Below are positions 30,106 through 40,368 of a stretch of DNA of 64,000 nucleotides, one piece after another. Below the pieces are notes generated by a model that had not been told where the DNA came from, ran no database searches, and worked only from the letters and a program-made list of their open reading frames with translations. The translations under genes and the position numbers were made by a program. Origin of the DNA: Oegoconia quadripuncta. Lineage: Eukaryota; Arthropoda; Insecta; Lepidoptera; Autostichidae. Each line of letters starts with the position of its first letter. Position 1 is the stretch's first letter. The DNA is taken from assembly GCA_949316235.1 (NCBI GenBank), contig OX438748.1, positions 32,544,836 to 32,608,835 of the forward strand. Direction: 5' to 3'.

Positions 30106-31558
30106 AATATGTCAGAACGTAACCGATGACGATAACGATGAAATTATGTAATAGAACCCCTGCTCCACGTTCTAAGCTCATTGACGCGTAGTGTCGAGAT
30201 ACGTTTATTTTGATGTAAGATTATTAAATAACCGATAAAAAGTAATAAAGTTTATATTTCTATTTTACTTAAAAACATTTAGGGAAATTATCGTTACAAA
30301 ATATTTGTTCTCATTTTTAAATAAAACAACATAATTAAATAACAAATGTTAAGCAATGCGGCTCGACGATATTTTCAGCTAAAAACACATGCATGCCTAA
30401 CTATAACATGCTTCGTTTTTTATCCATCAATATTGACTGTGTTTAACAAAAGTCTACATAATTAAATATCAGTTAGCGTTTATTGTTATAAAGATACAAA
30501 TTAATAATAGGGTTTACTAAAAAATCTAGACTTAGATCTTTTTTACGCTTTTCGTTTCGGTAGCATGATAGGCTCACAAAATAAGATATCATAACCTTTC
30601 AGTTACAGTATTTATTTGAGTCGGAGGAGTTGCAGTAGAAAGCGGGCATTATTCAGCGATAACATCAGAGTTGTATGTATGGAGCATGTATAAGGAGGAT
30701 TTGGCGCAATACATTTTTCCTTTATTATTACGTGTCGCAAATGCGCGAGGTGAGACGACTCTGAACGTCGTATCGATTGTACTTTGTAGTTCCGCTACTG
30801 CTCGCTTGATCAGCTAAATCGTACTTACTTGACAAATGACAAGTGGCATTTTAGGGCTTCTCCGAAAAACTTTTATATGTCAAAATGCAACACTAATCTT
30901 CAACGGACTAATGACATGGATTTGTGAAAAAAAATATCGAGAGAGAGAGAAGTATCGAGCAGAATGTGCGCGGATCAGCTTGTGACCTCCAAAAAAGCAG
31001 AATAGGCCACACTCTTCGTCACGTCATTGCACAATTGAAATCACATTGCACAGTCCCTGTATAATGTCCGTGGTCCTCTTTGTATATGGTACGTGATTTA
31101 TGTATCCCAGTGGCGCTACAGTATCTAACTATACCTGCCGGTGTACACCTCAACCTGTCTCTCAATTAACACTCTAATAAAATAAACAAACAGAGTTTAA
31201 TAGACGAGACGTGAAGACATACGTACAAACACACGGGACACATGAGAGGTATCTCTTTATGTGAGGGGAGCTAAGCATTTGGAGAATGTGCTACTTTCCG
31301 AGACTTTTTAATAAAATTATATTTCTTAAAAGCAAAGGAGCTAATAACCACTGGCGGCTGGTGTCTCCGAGATTAGGTGGTGCGTTGTACTAATTTATTA
31401 TATAGGTATTTACGACATTTTTAAATGTGCTTGTAATTGTTGTATTTTTCATTTTGCACTCTCGTTTTATGACACTTTTTTTTATTTTTTGTTTTGGTTA
31501 AATCAATTTGTTAACTGTATTATTGAGAAATTCTGCTATCCAATACTTACTACTTATA

Positions 31559-31979
31559 TAAGGTCCTTACCTATGAAATTGGCGTTTTGAATGAAGAATT
31601 TCATTAGGACTGTTTTCTCCATACAAACATTTTAGATTTTTTTTTGGGAACGGCAAATACAAATTTAGCTAAACTTTGTGTGTATTATCGGATAACATTA
31701 AATTAAGTATAGGCAGGGTTAATTTTTAAAAGTAACCGCTTTATAAAAGTTTCAGCCAATCTAAGAAATGATTATGGGAAGCACATGAAAAGAGCTCTGT
31801 TCAATTTTTTTTTATTATGTGATTTAGCCCAGAAATTAAAAAATATTTCATGTGAAACCTTGAAATAATATTCTATTTTCCAAATAAAAAACAAATTTGG
31901 ATATAGCTTTGAAAATCGCAGCAATTGGTACATATGATTAACGAAGAAAAAAACTCCAATTTCATAGGTATATATTCAA
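31559..31979 (+). mobile_element. MITE-M copy
   Basis: 421 bp between TA duplications. Left end TAAGGTCCTTACCTATGAAA; the right end is partly decayed (TTTCATAGGTATATATTCAA). Confidence 0.85.
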
Positions 31980-32197
31980 TACTATATACCTAAATATAAT
32001 AACAATTTCACTGTGATTACACAGTAAATACTTATAAATACTTTATTCTAATTACACGCAATTTCTTAAACAAATTCGCAAAATACAGAAATTAACGTAT
32101 CGATAACCCTACTAAATAGTAAATTTTTATAACCTTATACCCTCTCGTAGTGAGAGGAGGCTGGGCCCTAACCGTGAGGACGTGTATGGCTGTTTTT

Positions 32198-32297
32198 TTT
32201 ATGCATAACGGGTTGGTACTTGACCTCAATCACACCTGATGTTAAGTGAAGATGAGGTCGAATGTGGAAGCGTACTGTCCCGGGAACCCCAATACAT
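32198..32297 (-). repeat. SINE-B 3' fragment
   Basis: Antisense tail (GCATAACGGGTTGGTACTTG, CACACCTGATG) to CCCCAATACATTTG. The front part is absent. Confidence 0.75.
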
Positions 32298-32394
32298 TTG
32301 TTGATGATGATGTATATTTGCAAGTGTACAAACCTGTCATTACTATAACACATCATATACAATCATCAACAACCTTACACGCACCCACTGTTGG

Positions 32395-32597
32395 GCCACA
32401 GCCTACTCTCACCGGGAGAGGTTATGGGCCATAATCCACCACGCGAGCCCAATGCAGATTGGTGGATTTGTGTCACCTTAGTGCCCAGCTGACAGTGGGT
32501 GTTTTTAAGCTAGCCCTGTAGCCACCGACATGTACTACTATGCCTTCAATTGACAACAACCGGCACCGACTATTTAACGTGCCATCCGGGGAGATGC
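32395..32597 (+). repeat. Repeat Z (GCCCAATGCAGATTGGTGG family)
   Basis: GGGCCATAATCCACCACGCG, CCAATGCAGATTGGTGGATT and TTCAATTGACAACAACCGGC recur at 35525-35675 and 63320-63500, with a weaker copy at 16700-16830. Interrupted by the fold-back element at 32598, after which CCATCCGGAGCACGG resumes. Probably a LINE 3' region; class not certain. Confidence 0.55.
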
Positions 32598-32788
32598 TAT
32601 GGTATATCGAATTACACTATTCCGAAACACGTTTGACCCGAAGAATGGTTGCTCGAATTCGGAGTACATTGCGGAGTTTGTTCATCATTAATTTTTTTAA
32701 TTAAAACCAACTCCACAATGTACTCGGAATTCGATCAACCGTTCGTAGGTCAAACGTGTTTCAGGGTAGGGTAATTCGGTATACCATA
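32598..32788. mobile_element. Fold-back (long inverted repeat) element
   Basis: About 82-bp arms (32598-32679 and 32709-32788), for example GGAGTACATTGCGGAGTT against AACTCCACAATGTACTC, around an AT-rich 29-bp centre. The arms begin TATGGTATA / TATACCATA. No coding capacity; sits within repeat Z. Confidence 0.8.
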
Positions 32789-33689
32789 CGTAGGTCGCCA
32801 TCCGGAGCACGGAAACACTAAATTAAATTGCCACTAGTGGTCACCCATCCAAGGGCAGACATCATATACAATATCTAACAGCAATTATTCAAGCTATTAA
32901 GTTATTACGAACGACCGTCTATTATTTATCAATTGTTATTAGTTATTGCTATTAGACTACTCAGTCGTGATAGTATCCTCCCACTTCCACAATCGTGATC
33001 GCGATTTCATATATATCGCTTCATTTGCTTGTTGTTTCACCTTTGTTTGCATTAATGTCTAGAGGCTTAGGTTATTGACTTCCTATGTTAATTCTATTTT
33101 ATTTATTTGGGAAACAAACAATAATAGCAACATTACATAATTAATTAATATTATATAGTAATAGACCTCGAGTTCCACAGATTTTTTATTCAAATTAATT
33201 AAATTTTTTTGTGTGAGCTCAGCAGGAAATAAATTGATGTTGCACATAAAGTACTTTAACGTTACCTAATACAAATACAAAATAATATGCTTATTATTAT
33301 ATGTGCCAAAAATTAAATTACTTATACTGAAACAATTTTCTGCGTACTTCATTTCCTAAATTTGCCCAAGGACAGGCCAAAAATGCCTACATGAATAAGA
33401 TTTACATTATAAAATTTTTATGTATTAACATTATTTCAATTATTTCAATATTTCAAGTTATTTAATTTTTTTATTTTTTACAGAATAATACAGAATCAAC
33501 TGTAACATTTATAAAAACTGTTACCTACACAAAATCTATCAGCCAAAGTTATGTCAATTGGATTCTGTAATTAGTTACAGATTCTCATTTTTAATTACAA
33601 TTCTTCTAAATAATTCGGTTTGAAAGTCATTATTAAATGATAATCATTATAAAGTAAATAAATTTCAAACAATCTATAGATAGATAGAT

Positions 33690-33870
33690 AAGCATTTATT
33701 TGCATCCATGTACACACACATAATAAATTTTACATATGAAAAATACAACTAAAACAATAACAACACAAGTATAGAAACAAACAAATATTATGTGTGTGCC
33801 GCAGTATACAAAAAGGTTACAGCTCAGTGTATGGATTTGCCCGAGGCGGGCAAAACACTGGTATATAGGT
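33690..33870 (-). repeat. LINE 3' tail
   Basis: TTATTTGCATCCATGTACAC and TATGTGTGTGCCGCAGTA, related to 13019-13180. Confidence 0.55.
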
Positions 33871-33949
33871 AAAAAACAGAAAGCTTTTCCCGTAGGTAAG
33901 TTATAAAATTAACATTTTAAAACTTCATGACATACAATAATATCGCTCA

Positions 33950-34340
33950 TTCACAAGGCCGACTCCCCAGAGAGAACGAGCAAGTAACTAAGGGGTTGCT
34001 CTTTTTAAATAAGTATTTTTACAATTTATGATTCGACAAAGAAAAAAAGAAAATAATAGACTGAATACCCTTGCATTGATTCATGGAAGTTATATAATAG
34101 CCTTTTGCATTTAATAGTGTTTCCGTTTAATGGTGGTTTTGAGGGAAATTTTGAATGTCTGCCGGAAAATTATTATAAAAGCGCATACATTGTCCCTTGA
34201 ATGACTTACTGACTTTCTGTAAGCGACTGAAATGAACAAGCAAGTTACGAAAAAACACCTCGAAATCGCTGCCGTTATCTCTAAAATTGTCGCTAGAAAA
34301 TTCAGAGAAGATCATACCAAGATCATAACTTTGGAAATCA
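33950..34340 (-). repeat. LINE-C fragment
   Basis: Antisense. The ORF end reads SKSFKGQCMRFYNN and DIQNFP, and the 3' part contains AGAGCAACCCCTTAG...CTCGTTCTCTCTGGGGAGTC. Diverged relative to 54760. Confidence 0.65.
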
Positions 34341-35345
34341 TGTGCAGATGGAAGGATTATCAGGCTAACCCAATATTAATTGGGTAGCTGTTTATTTAAC
34401 CGACTACGGGCAAGACGAAAAGGAAGGGTTCTAATAGTAGCACTCTATGTTATTAATAAAAAAATAAAAAAAATAAAAAGTTAGTTTTCCCAATTCAGTA
34501 TACAGTAGCTATAGTAACTGGAGATTCTTTTAAGCATAATAATGCCTGTGTTTGGAGACTCCGTTTTTCATAACTATTTTTATATAATTATATATGTCTT
34601 ATTAAATTAGCGACGGAATTTATAATTAGAATCATCGTATGACTATCATATTACGCGGTTAGTTACAAGAAGTGAACCTGGTGGCGTGGTATCGCTGAAA
34701 ATGGACGTTTACAGTCTGGACATCGAAAATGAATATTCAAAGGAGACGGGCTACCACTTAACACATCAACGAACATGAGTGACTCTGATCACTTACTATC
34801 ATGGACGCTTGGAACCTTATAGAATTTGAGCAGAAGCGATTGTTGACTACTCCGGTTGAATTCCACAGACTGCATGCGAGGGCCAAGTTTGATGGCCTGA
34901 GGGGCATGCAAATGTTTACCCTTCACCATTAAGCATCTCAGGTTTCATGATCATAATTCAATGTTATAATTTTTCTGTTGGTAAGTGGTCTGTAATTGCC
35001 ACCTTATAGATTTAAGGTAATCGGGCCCGTCTTCCATCAGTTGCGGACCATTACCTCGGTCTATTAAATCCTAGTGTCATTCTGGTATCCTATTCGCTTT
35101 TGGTAGCTTGACATAATATCACAGTTATCCGAGCTACCCGATACCACGAGAGCTGGCACCGCCCCAGTCGCTAGCAACGCCCGCGCTTTCCCGACATAAT
35201 CATTAGATCCGTGTAATATAAAGTAAAATACAAAATTAAATAAAACTTATACTAGTGCGTTTGTGTGTGCGTGTGTGTGTGAGTGTATTCGTGGGCTCTG
35301 CGTTGCGGTCAACCAAGACCTCATCCAAACCTCAAACCGACTCAC

Positions 35346-35443
35346 CGAGAGGCATGACATGTCCAAAATGATTTCCGTCTCCAACACCTGAACAATTCCA
35401 TCTGTTACCGCCGAGTTGCGATCGACACTCCGCGTACGCCATC
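35346..35443 (-). CDS. Wnt7: Wnt7 coding exon 3
   Basis: 98 nt between CTGTTTCAG and CTCTCG|GTGAGT. Completes R, then reads MAYAECRSQLGGNRWNCSG and HFGHVMPL, ending in phase 1. The ECx..(L/F)...RWNCS block is the most recognisable early Wnt motif, and N-C-S is a predicted N-glycosylation site. The phase agrees with exon 2 (AG|G) and exon 4 (G|CA). QL in place of the common QF is a mild departure. A GT-rich microsatellite (35260-35285) lies just downstream in the intron. Confidence 0.93.
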
Positions 35444-35524
35444 CTGAAACAGATAGCTTTATGTAACTCATGATCATCAACTTTACGTCCTCTGCTGAGG
35501 ACAGCCTGCTCTCGTTAGGAGATG

Positions 35525-35675
35525 GTATGGCCCATAACCTATAGCTTACAGTGCGAATTGGTGCGTAGCAGACTAATAGTGGTACTTGCAGGCCGCACGT
35601 GTAGGGCTCTGACTAGGTCAATGGCAGCCTTCAATTGTAAACAACCGGGACCGACTATTTTGACGTGCCCTCCTA
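35525..35675 (+). repeat. Repeat Z copy
   Basis: TATGGCCCATAACCTATAGC, CAGCCTTCAATTGTAAACAA and CCGGGACCGACTATTTTGAC as in the copy at 32395. Confidence 0.5.
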
Positions 35676-36003
35676 AGCATAGAAAATCAAAATGCCACCA
35701 CAAAATCCCTGCAAGGAGTCATCGCGCCATTGCGTAACAGATAGTTTAAAGTTAAATGAATGTATTTGTGATGTTTTAATAATTTGTGAATGTTGAATAT
35801 TGTTCGAAACAAGCCATTTATAAGTTTCCACCTGTGAGATGTGATGGCATTGTGGTCCAGCTATTTGAGATAACATAGCCAGTTTTTCTTCAATTAATAA
35901 ACTTAGATGTCCTGGCAAAGTATGACAAACGAGCTCGTAACTCACAGGTTGTTACCTCCTTCCAAACTTTTGAAAAGTAACTATTTATTTATTTTACTTT
36001 TAT

Positions 36004-36150
36004 TAAGAGCCCACAGTGTCCCACTGCTGGGCAAAGGCCTCCCTCATCTGTTTCCAATCGTTTCTGTTCTTGGCGAGCACAAACTGTCATCCTTATCAAA
36101 ACTGTCAAGCTCGCCTCTCCACCGTTTTCGCGGTCTGCCCCGCGAACTAT
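36004..36150 (-). repeat. RTE-type LINE 3' end, antisense
   Basis: Begins TTAAGAGCCCACAGTGTCCC and reads back to CGCGGTCTGCCCCGCG, the complement of the same ORF end seen at 20560-20705. Confidence 0.72.
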
Positions 36151-36388
36151 AAAAGTAACTATAAATTGAAAATTAAAAACCTTCGAGGTAATTTGTTTTT
36201 GTTCTTGGGGAAATTATATCATCCAGATAAACCAAACCAATTGTGTTAAAAGCTAAATATCTTCGAAATGGCTAAACCCTTGCCATCAAACATGGCTAAG
36301 AACCTATCCCCTTAAACATAAGAATAAAAATTTAGAACATCCTGGACAGCTTAATTATCACAAAAATGAAAAACCCCAGAAAACTTTG

Positions 36389-36592
36389 TTGGTGGTAGGG
36401 CATATTAAATGTCCGCTTGCAACTACCACCATCTTATCTAAATCTGCCGCCAAACAGCAATGTTAATAGCATTGTTGTGTTCCGGTTGCCAGAGATAAGA
36501 TAGCCAGCCCCTCAAATAAGATGGGTACGGCCTCATCTTCACTTAACATCAGATGTGATTGAGGTCAAGTGCTAAGCCGTTGTGCATAAAAA
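36389..36592 (+). repeat. SINE-B, 5'-truncated
   Basis: Starts within GTTGGTGGTAGGGCAT and continues to CATCAGATGTGATTGAGGTC and an A-run, with a small internal deletion after AAGATGGG. Confidence 0.8.
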
Positions 36593-37029
36593 AAAAACTG
36601 TAATACTACTAGTGTAATTACTAGCTAAAGTCATCAAACATGTCTGAGAACCTATATTATACCCTTGTTTAGTTTTTCATATACAAAAAATCGCACTCAA
36701 ATCGGACCAAGCATTATTGAGATACGTCCGGACAAAAACTGATACAGACACAACGCCGTCAAATACATAATACTCGTTACTTTTCGTCGGGGGTTAAAAA
36801 TGTAAAGTTTTCATATTTGATGATTTGAATTGTTATTTTTGAATGATTAATTATTGGATTATTTATTCATTGTATATTTCTTTTTTTTTTTTTTTTTTAT
36901 GCACAACGGGTTGATATTTCGAATTAAAAGATCATTACATTATTTATTTATGGCATTGTTTACTTATTGAAACAAATTAATAGAATTATGCTGAATTGAA
37001 TAGACTCAATGTTAATTATGTTTATAACA

Positions 37030-37206
37030 TACTAGCTTTTCGCCCGCTGTTTCGCCTCTGTGGAATAACTTTAGTGCGAAAATTTGTTTATGCCGCGGGA
37101 AATGCCTATATACCAACTTTCAACCAAATCCGTTCGTCCGTTTCGCCGTGATCGAGCAACAAACAAACAGACATCGAAACTTTCGCCTTTATAATATTAG
37201 TTAGAT
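37030..37206 (+). repeat. Repeat Y
   Basis: CTAGCTTTTCGCCCGCTGTT, GCGGGAAATGCC, CCGTTTCGCCGTGATCGAGC and the terminal TATAATATTAGTTAGA. Confidence 0.65.
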
Positions 37207-37292
37207 TGACGAAGTTCAATAATTTAATGATTGGCAGTGGATGACTATTACAAATAAATCTGACTCTGATTCTGATGATGGGGGTATCTCAC

Positions 37293-37437
37293 CTGAGGCC
37301 ATCACCAACGGCCGCGATGGCAGCGGGGGTGGACCGGCACATGGCGCGTTGTTTCTCCGTCAGCCCGGCGACTCGCGCGCAGACCAGGTGAGCTCCAAGG
37401 GACACCGGGGTGTTGCTTCTGTAACCAATGATGAAAT
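37293..37437 (-). CDS. Wnt7: Wnt7 coding exon 2
   Basis: 145 nt. Starts two bases into a codon after GCTAATGCAG and reads FIIGYRSNTPVSLGAH, then LVCARVAGLTEKQRAMCRS and IAAVGDGLR, ending in CTCAG|GTGAGA (phase 2). This is the mature N terminus with the first conserved cysteines and the GL..KQR motif. The acceptor has a clear pyrimidine tract (minus strand of 37463-37480). A second possible acceptor, TTACAG at about 37418, would shorten the exon. The plus-strand frame over this interval is an artefact of its GC-rich codons. A MITE-H copy abuts the pyrimidine tract. Confidence 0.92.
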
Positions 37438-37477
37438 CTGCATTAGCAACTCTATTCACGTTGAAGAAGAAGTAAAG

Positions 37478-37795
37478 AAACCATTCTCAAGTTTGAGAAC
37501 AGTCTTGTGCTCGGTCTCAAGTAAACATGTTGATTAATAAATCTAATTTGAGATCTGAAAAGCACGTGCATACTCCAGCAGTACTCACTTGAGAGGTGCG
37601 CGTATTAATAAACGAAACTCAAGACTATCATTCATTCGCCGCTGAGGCGAATACTTGTGAAGTGATCTCAGTTGAGTAGACCTGAAGATTGGTTTATAAA
37701 TTAGCACGGAGCTTGAGATAGCGTCAACTTCTTAAGACGCATCTCGGGTATACAGCCTCAAGACTTGTATTAAGATTGGTTTATTAACACGGGCC
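37478..37795 (+). mobile_element. MITE-H copy abutting the Wnt7 exon 2 acceptor
   Basis: Follows the family from AAACCATTCTCAAG to GGTTTATTAACACGGGCC. The first about 12 bases of the left terminal repeat are missing and replaced by the purine run that forms the Wnt7 pyrimidine tract on the minus strand. Confidence 0.82.
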
Positions 37796-39481
37796 ATCGC
37801 AACAGGCAGTCAAATGAGATTTCAATTACTGTTTACCCGACTGCCCAAGGAAGGAGGGTAATGTGTTTCGAGTATATGTATCTTTGTATATCCGTTCCTT
37901 TGGCACATTCTGTAGCCTAAACGACTTTGTAACGTGACGGTATTGCGTCTCGTTGGTGATTTTAGTTAGTAATCTTTTTGTTCTTTTTCCTTTTCGTTTC
38001 TCAATATTTAAATTCAAATTTCTATTTCGAACTCAGACGGCCGAACAAAACAACGGCATTATATTTTCAACAGTTCTAAAGCTCGGACGTATGTGTCAAA
38101 CTTACTATATTGAAACCTAATTGTATTATATTTCCACTGAGTGCGCTGGAGCTATCACTTTCATAAAATCATTATCATTCGTAAAGACATTGTTTTATAA
38201 CAGTGCCTTTTTATTACAATACGATATTCAAGTGTTCCTGATTTTTATTATTTATTGCGGCCTACTCCTGAGCAATCAATTGGAAGCCTGGTTCAGGAGT
38301 AGTGCCACAACTTAACTGATTTCGAAGTGCATGGTGCCGTTAGACTCGTCTTGGCACCCGAAGTGTCATGGGATACATTATAAGGTAAAAAATCCAACAT
38401 GGCGCCCGCAAAATACTAAATATGCTGTCGGGTTTTTGGTTTTTAAATAGTAATTACTTTAAGTATATAATTTTTATATCGAAAGGTATTTGTTGAGCCA
38501 TCTTGTGAAATAAGATTTTTTTTTTATTATTATTTATTTATACCGAATTCACACAGCATATATATTAATAACATTTCTTAAAATTTTTAAAGCCAAATTT
38601 ATAGAGATTTCTAATTTACAATTTAAATATTAACCGGTACTCAGCTAACTTATAAGCTAAAAACTAGGGTCGGGTGAATCGCCTCACACCACAAACGGTT
38701 CGCACCGCGGTGTGAAACGACCCATTCAATTTTTGAAGAGCCCCTTTCGGACCGGTGGTGTGAATCGCCACCTGGAAATTTTGAATGACATTAGTTTTAA
38801 CTGTGTATCAACCCAGTATTCTATATTGTATGTGTAATAATGTATGTAGGTTAAGTGACTTGTGTCATGGTCGACGAATAAATGTATTCTATTCTATTTT
38901 ATGTTAAAAATACGGAAAAGATACATCATCCAACAACTACTTGTTGAAACATTCGACATTTGCAACAATCATCACGGGTCAATGAAATGTATTGTGTTAT
39001 AACTGTATACAGGTGACATTAGTACCAGACCACAGTTCCGTCGCTTGTTGCCGCCAATGCGCGTGCGCATCCTGCTTATCATTTGCATGGACTTTTTAAT
39101 GACACATCTGACCGTGAGAATTTTAACGTACACTGCAATCTGGCGCAATCCGTGATGTACCAATTAGTGGGTCTATAAACCTTCATTCTTGTCGTCATCG
39201 ATAGGTATTAAGGAGAAAACGCCAACGTTTAAGGATTTTTAAATTCCTACCACTCGATAATTGTTTAAGAGAATACGACATATTTCAGTTTAGTAGTTAT
39301 TACATACATAATGTCACGACCTTTTCGTTTTCGTTAGAAAAGAGTAAAAGAGATTTATGATTTCTCCTCAGTATTATAGTAATTATTTATCATAATATAA
39401 GTATTGATAATGTATATACTTGTTTATACTTCATACTATAGTGTATATTGGATAGGTTATGTGGTATATTTATTTATATAT
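37796..39481. other. No gene recognised upstream of Wnt7 exon 2
   Basis: AT-rich. A GC-richer stretch at 38680-38780 has imperfect inverted segments (GGTGAATCGCCTCACACCAC / GGTGGTGTGAATCGCCACC) suggestive of a decayed MITE. I could not find an exon with a start codon, hydrophobic signal and the phase needed to join Wnt7 exon 2. Confidence 0.45.
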
Positions 39482-39772
39482 TGTTAGCAATAAGAATCGG
39501 ATTATATTAAAAAAAAACAATTACGAAACCTAAACTGTAATAATTATTGGCAAGTAAATTAACAAATCAAATTAAATAAATGCAAACAACACATAGACAA
39601 AGCTAAAGCACTGAATCCTGGTGAACGTCCGTCGCCTCCGAGCGCTGCGAGCCCAAGTGAAGTTGCCGCTCGACGATATTCACCGTCTGGCCTGCTGCCC
39701 CTTCCAAAGTGGTACCCCCACACTCTGACGTCACACTGGCCACGCCCATTTCAGTGAAATTTTCGGTTAATA
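39482..39772 (-). repeat. 3' LTR
   Basis: 291 bp; in element sense runs from TATTAACCGAAAATTTC to TTGCTAACA. Identical to 44773-45063 as far as I can compare by eye. Confidence 0.92.
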
Positions 39773-39983
39773 CGGCCTCTCCTGACGGCGGCGCGACCTC
39801 GCCCTCATCTGCGTCAGAGTGTATCGTAGACACCATACTGTCATCGGGAGAACAACATAATTCTGAAATTACATCGTCCTCAGAACAATCATCACCACCT
39901 AAAACAACATTGTTGACATTAGAATTGTAAACATAATTATAATACGCATCAATGATGTAAATTCTTTAAATTATCAAAAAATC

Positions 39984-40368
39984 AGAGAAGAGCCCTCGGG
40001 ATTCTCTCGGCCTCACTAGCGAGCGGCCTTAACTTTCTCACATGGCAGAGGCCTCAGCATACCGAACCATAGGCAGAGCCCTCAGGGTACCTAGGTATAC
40101 AACAAGGACAGAGGCCTCAGCTTGTCCAGACTAAACTTAGGCAGAGCCCTCAGGATACCTATACAACAGGACAGAGGCCTCAGCTTGTCCAGACTAGACA
40201 TTAGGCAGAGCCCTCAGGATACCTAAGTCTTAAACGGGAACAGAGGCCTCAGCATGTTCCTACTGGCAGAGCCCTCGGGATGCCAGCGTAGAAGAGCCCT
40301 CAGGATTCTACGAAACAAACCGTACACATAGTGAAGTAGGTACCATAGCAGAGCCCTCAGGATGCTAT
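39984..40368 (-). other. Array of 11 conserved-loop RNA hairpin units
   Basis: In element sense each unit is stem, A(U/A)(C/G)CYGAGG(G/C)CUCU, complementary stem. Spans: 39984-40007, about 40043-40064, 40070-40093, 40106-40127, 40138-40161, 40169-40190, 40201-40226, 40237-40260, 40263-40286, 40287-40312 and 40345-40368. Stems differ yet pair (AGAGA/TCTCT, GGAC/GTCC, TTAGG/CCTAA, GGAAC/GTTCC, CTGGC/GCCAG, CGTAGA/TCTACG, ATAGC/GCTAT in plus-strand letters). Units 8-11 lie in the last Gag-Pol codons, unit 7 contains the stop codon and the rest are in the 3' UTR. Unit 2 is weak. Function unknown; a bound protein or an RNA packaging or dimerisation role is speculation. Confidence 0.85.

Larger units (their letters stand above)
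23485..35345 (-). other. Wnt7 intron 3 (11.9 kb)
   Basis: The largest intron, holding the mariner with its LINE insertion, two MITE-H copies, a MITE-M copy, SINE-B and SINE-A2 copies, a fold-back element and LINE-C debris. Stretches 27245-27760, 28750-29450, 30110-31550, 31985-32195, 32800-33690 and 34345-35260 show nothing I can name. Confidence 0.6.
13335..37437 (-). other. Wnt7: Wnt7 (Drosophila Wnt2-class) gene, exons 2-8; first coding exon not found
   Basis: Seven exons with canonical GT/AG borders and matching phases encode about 335 residues of a secreted, lipid-modified Wnt ligand (1,007 nt). Wnt ligands signal through Frizzled receptors. Family marks in order: [98 protein letters not shown] and a Cys-rich end with FHWCC. 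VALGA..C....GL..RQRA and LMNLHNN..GRK..CKCHGVSGSC place it in Wnt7. Length agrees with about 350 residues in the family. Intron sizes from the 5' side are about 1.85, 11.9, 1.66, 5.3, 1.8 and 0.6 kb. The signal-peptide exon lies upstream of 37437, possibly beyond the LTR element or off the window. Confidence 0.93.

Noticed and set aside
37241..37537. Plus-strand open frame of 98 codons, GC-rich and gene-like
   Set aside because: It is the complement of Wnt7 exon 2 plus flanking MITE sequence. The minus strand has correct splice sites and a family match.
38972..39163. Minus-strand frame considered as the missing Wnt7 signal-peptide exon
   Set aside because: No hydrophobic N-terminal segment and no donor in the phase required to join exon 2.
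39603..39836. 77-codon minus-strand frame spanning the 3' LTR edge, considered as an accessory or envelope protein
   Set aside because: Most of it lies in the LTR and is repeated in the other LTR. It has no signal peptide or membrane segment, so no env is called.
39984..40368. Regularly spaced short repeats, considered as a CRISPR array
   Set aside because: The spacing parts are not unique spacers but stem arms complementary to each other, and the locus is a eukaryotic retrotransposon.
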